The notes under the pieces were generated by a model that saw nothing but the letters and a program-made list of their open reading frames with translations, had not been told where the DNA came from and made no database searches. From the NCBI GenBank assembly GCA_028707675.1, contig JAQWAM010000141.1:1-5236 (forward strand): a DNA stretch of 5,236 nucleotides. Direction: 5' to 3'. The translations under genes and the position numbers were made by a program. The DNA is from Kiritimatiellia bacterium. Its GTDB lineage: Bacteria; Verrucomicrobiota; Kiritimatiellia; RFP12; UBA1067. Positions 4,677 to 5,236 of the stretch are shown here, piece after piece; the first letter of the stretch is position 1, and each line of letters starts with the position of its first letter.

Positions 4677-5236
4677 ATGAAAGAGAAAACATGGCTTCTG
4701 ATGCTGGCGCTGTGCTGCGCCTGCACCACCTTGATAGCTGACAACCTCACGCAGCTTTTCAGTGAGCCTCCCGCCTCGACCGAGCCTTACATGTACTGGT
4801 ACTGGCTGAACAACAACGTCAGCGCAAGCGGCATCACCGATGACCTTATGGCCATGCGTCAGGCTGGCGTCGGCGAGGCCTTCATAGGGCATGTCGTGAG
4901 CGACGGCATACCCGAGGGCAAAGTGCCGATACTCAGCCCGGAATGGTGGAGCCTGGTTGAACACGCGGTGCGCGAAGGCGAGCGCATCGGCGTGCGCGTG
5001 GGCATGTTCAACGGACCGGGCTGGAGCCAGTCCGGAGGACCCTGGATCAAACCAGAACAAAGCATGCGCTATCTGGTCAGCGCCGAGACACGGGTCGAAG
5101 GCGGCACGACCTTCAGCGGCAACCCCGCCCGGCACGACAAGGCCATTCAGGACGTGGCCCTGATCGCCTATCCCCTGCCCTCTCCGCATCTTGGCCACGT
5201 GCGCCCGTCACGCGTCGTTTGCAACCCAGATGTCGC
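4677..5236 (+). CDS. Secreted GH106-like alpha-L-rhamnosidase, N-terminal part (runs off the window)
   Basis: The frame is open from ATG 4677 to the right edge (186 codons plus two bases). Residues 1-21 form a signal peptide: MKEK, a hydrophobic core WLLMLALCCACTTLI, then likely cleavage after Ala21. Three Cys in the core make a lipoprotein conceivable, but no good lipobox is seen. The mature start follows glycoside hydrolase family 106 and related large GH2-like proteins: YMYWYWLNNNVSASGITDDL (38-57), AMRQAGVGEAFI (59-70), LSPEWWSLVEHAVREGERIG (87-105), and GMFNGPGWSQSGGPWIKPEQ (109-128) with SM after it. Family members remove L-rhamnose from plant or algal polysaccharides and are usually around 1000 residues, so most, including catalytic acids, lies outside. 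The ribosome site is weak (AGG 4670-4672). Only 38 nt separate it from era, with no terminator, so read-through transcription is possible. Family call good; exact substrate unknown. Confidence 0.82.
   Translation, partial: MKEKTWLLMLALCCACTTLIADNLTQLFSEPPASTEPYMYWYWLNNNVSASGITDDLMAMRQAGVGEAFIGHVVSDGIPEGKVPILSPEWWSLVEHAVREGERIGVRVGMFNGPGWSQSGGPWIKPEQSMRYLVSAETRVEGGTTFSGNPARHDKAIQDVALIAYPLPSPHLGHVRPSRVVCNPDV

Noticed and set aside
4620..5198. 192-codon minus-strand ORF
   Set aside because: It is antisense to the signal-peptide-bearing GH106-like gene and overlaps the era end; no recognisable motif.

Overview
The window looks like a chromosomal piece of a GC-rich bacterium, most likely from the PVC group (Kiritimatiellota, Lentisphaerota or Verrucomicrobiota). 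This is inferred from three things. Short palindromes of the GGCAGGCA-GGAATGCCTGCC type sit next to a REP-associated transposase. The phosphofructokinase is of the long type. A GH106-type rhamnosidase with a signal peptide sits at the right edge. No rRNA or species marker is present, so the assignment is tentative.

Left third (1-1351) is mobile or decaying DNA. It opens inside a REP-associated tyrosine transposase (RAYT, Y1/HUH family) whose N-terminus lies outside the window. Five copies of a REP-like palindrome are embedded in or just behind the transposase reading frame: two in one orientation as an in-frame 45-nt tandem duplication, and three in the opposite orientation behind the domain. 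The last palindrome runs straight into an ATPase of the AAA_14/DUF4143 family. That gene has lost its Walker A end, and its C-terminus too, so it is a remnant with an open frame.

Middle (1352-2338) is gene-poor. It holds a pyrimidine-rich 7-nt tandem repeat, a strong GC hairpin, a small 62-codon ORF whose first ~26 residues resemble DUF2007 and whose tail does not, and then a complete tRNA-Phe(GAA) gene on the minus strand with its own promoter and rho-independent terminator. A sigma70-like promoter points rightward toward the next gene.

Right half (2339-5236) is ordinary, well-conserved coding DNA on the plus strand. A long-form 6-phosphofructokinase overlaps the era GTPase gene by 4 nt (GTGA), indicating translational coupling. 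After 38 nt a secreted GH106-like alpha-L-rhamnosidase begins and runs off the window. The three could be co-transcribed, because no terminator or convincing promoter is visible between them. Together they suggest a sugar-fermenting, polysaccharide-degrading bacterium.

I do not see a convincing new biological system here. The most unusual item is the set of REP palindromes lodged, in frame, inside the transposase gene of the family that normally mobilises such elements.
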